Below the pieces are notes generated by a model. That model did no database searches and had not been told where the DNA came from. It was given only the letters and a program-made list of their open reading frames with translations. Positions 19,835 through 20,493 of a stretch of DNA of 20,493 nt are shown here, piece after piece. Within the stretch, counting starts at the first letter, position 1. Each line of letters opens with the position of its first letter. The DNA comes from JAWLDB01 sp041686915 (lineage in GTDB: Bacteria; Bacillota; UBA994; UBA5500), in contig JAWLDB010000028.1 of NCBI GenBank assembly GCA_041686915.1, positions 1 through 20,493 of the forward strand, in the 5' to 3' direction. Position numbers and translations under genes: made by a program.

Positions 19835-20493
19835 ATGCCGCCGTATGCTGTACTGCAACGCACTCATTTGGGAGATACCTGGGAGCGAATTCTGTTTAGG
19901 ACACGCATGCTTGTGCCTGGTGATGACCCTTTACGGATGGTAGATGGCATCATAGGCCCGTCGTTGCTGCCTGGCGACATTATCATCGTCTCTAGTCGGG
20001 CTGTTTCGGCCTGCCAGGGGCGGTTGTTGCCCGCAAGCCTGAAGGTGCGTCCTCTAAGCCGTGTACTCTCAGGGCTGCTAGCCAAAGCAGGTACTCCGGC
20101 CGCAATGTCCAACTCCACTGTCCTGGAAGCTGCTTTGCAGCAAACAGGTACGGTGCCTGTGCTTACGGCTACCCTCTCTGCCACCTTCAGCCGCTATCAG
20201 AGTAGTGGGGGATCACTAACACGGCAAGCGAAAGTGGCTGGGTTAATCCGCTTAGGTGGAGAAGATGACCTGTCTGTCTATGCAGGCAAGCTGGCCTTAC
20301 CCCCAGAGCAACCCGAGCGACTGGCCAACTCCATTTGGAAGCGTACAGGGTACCGCGCTGCCATAGTTTCTGTTAATGGTACCGGGGTGGTGACCGTCGT
20401 AGGATTGAGCCATGGTCTCAGTCCGCACATGATCAGCATGCTGATGCTTGATAACCCACTAGGTCACGGGCAGCAGCAGACTCCGGTGGCAAT
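19835..20493 (+). CDS. Coenzyme F420-0:L-glutamate ligase-like protein (3' end outside window)
   Basis: The frame is open from the ATG at 19835 to the window edge, 219 codons, so the gene is cut. The N-terminus resembles the CofE/F420-0:gamma-glutamyl ligase fold: FRTRMLVPGDDPLRMVDGII, then LLPGDIIIVSSRAVSACQGR, a segment that in CofE reads as GD-hydrophobic-Ser-Lys/Arg-x-Val-Ser-x-x-x-Gly-Arg. Later there is AAIVSVNGTGVVTVVG and DNPLGHGQQQTP. CofE adds glutamates to F420, but no other F420 gene is visible and many Bacillota carry such proteins without known F420 synthesis, so the substrate is open. The SD GAGGAG (19822-19827) lies 7 bases before the ATG. Confidence 0.6.
   Translation, partial: MPPYAVLQRTHLGDTWERILFRTRMLVPGDDPLRMVDGIIGPSLLPGDIIIVSSRAVSACQGRLLPASLKVRPLSRVLSGLLAKAGTPAAMSNSTVLEAALQQTGTVPVLTATLSATFSRYQSSGGSLTRQAKVAGLIRLGGEDDLSVYAGKLALPPEQPERLANSIWKRTGYRAAIVSVNGTGVVTVVGLSHGLSPHMISMLMLDNPLGHGQQQTPVA

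Overview
This window is a chromosomal segment of an endospore-forming Bacillota, most likely a Clostridia-type lineage. It is moderately GC-rich by eye. The evidence is the conserved order spoVB - mazG(yabN) - hup - rqcP(yabO) - yabP - yabQ - divIC - yabR - spoIIE - tilS - hpt - ftsH, which is the sporulation/division/housekeeping block known near the origin of Bacillus and its relatives. Genus and species cannot be read from the sequence alone.

Layout. Bases 1-3411: the 3' part of spoVB, mazG, the HU gene hup and the S4-domain RQC factor rqcP, all on +. Bases 3412-4942: a SpoIID-type lytic transglycosylase with a lipobox, facing a DUF1003 membrane protein across a strong shared terminator. 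Bases 5092-7038: yabP, yabQ, divIC and the S1-domain gene yabR, which has its own consensus promoter. Bases 7057-7302: a promoter, tRNA-Met(CAT), tRNA-Lys(CTT) and a terminator. Bases 7331-11857: an accessory stretch between yabR/tRNAs and spoIIE, where Bacillus subtilis has none of these genes. It holds a rubrerythrin-like diiron protein, a broken baeRF-type gene, an HTH-DUF2087 regulator overlapping or abutting a nucleotidyltransferase gene, and a convergent MFS-DUF362 pair. Bases 11858-12264: a long regulatory region in front of spoIIE. Bases 12265-18893: spoIIE, tilS, hpt and ftsH. Bases 18951-19613: spoIIM on the minus strand. Base 19835 to the window end: the start of a coenzyme F420-0:L-glutamate ligase-like gene.

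How the genes fit together. SpoVB (lipid II flippase family), SpoIID and SpoIIM (engulfment machinery), YabP and YabQ (spore coat/cortex), SpoIIE (sigma-F-activating phosphatase) and FtsH serve sporulation. DivIC serves division, and MazG, HU, RqcP, YabR, TilS and Hpt are housekeeping functions. The regulatory DNA agrees with this. spoIIE has a TTGACA/TATAAT promoter with a 21-bp spacer and a Spo0A box lying on the -35, the same unusual design as the Spo0A-activated spoIIE and spoIIG promoters of B. subtilis. yabP has a sigma-E-like -10.

I did not find a clear new defence or mobile system, CRISPR array, IS element or prophage. The most interesting unexplained items are the regulator/nucleotidyltransferase pair with a promoter-embedded operator, an orphan terminator upstream of spoIIE that may end a small RNA, the baeRF deletion remnant, and several repeats placed on promoters.
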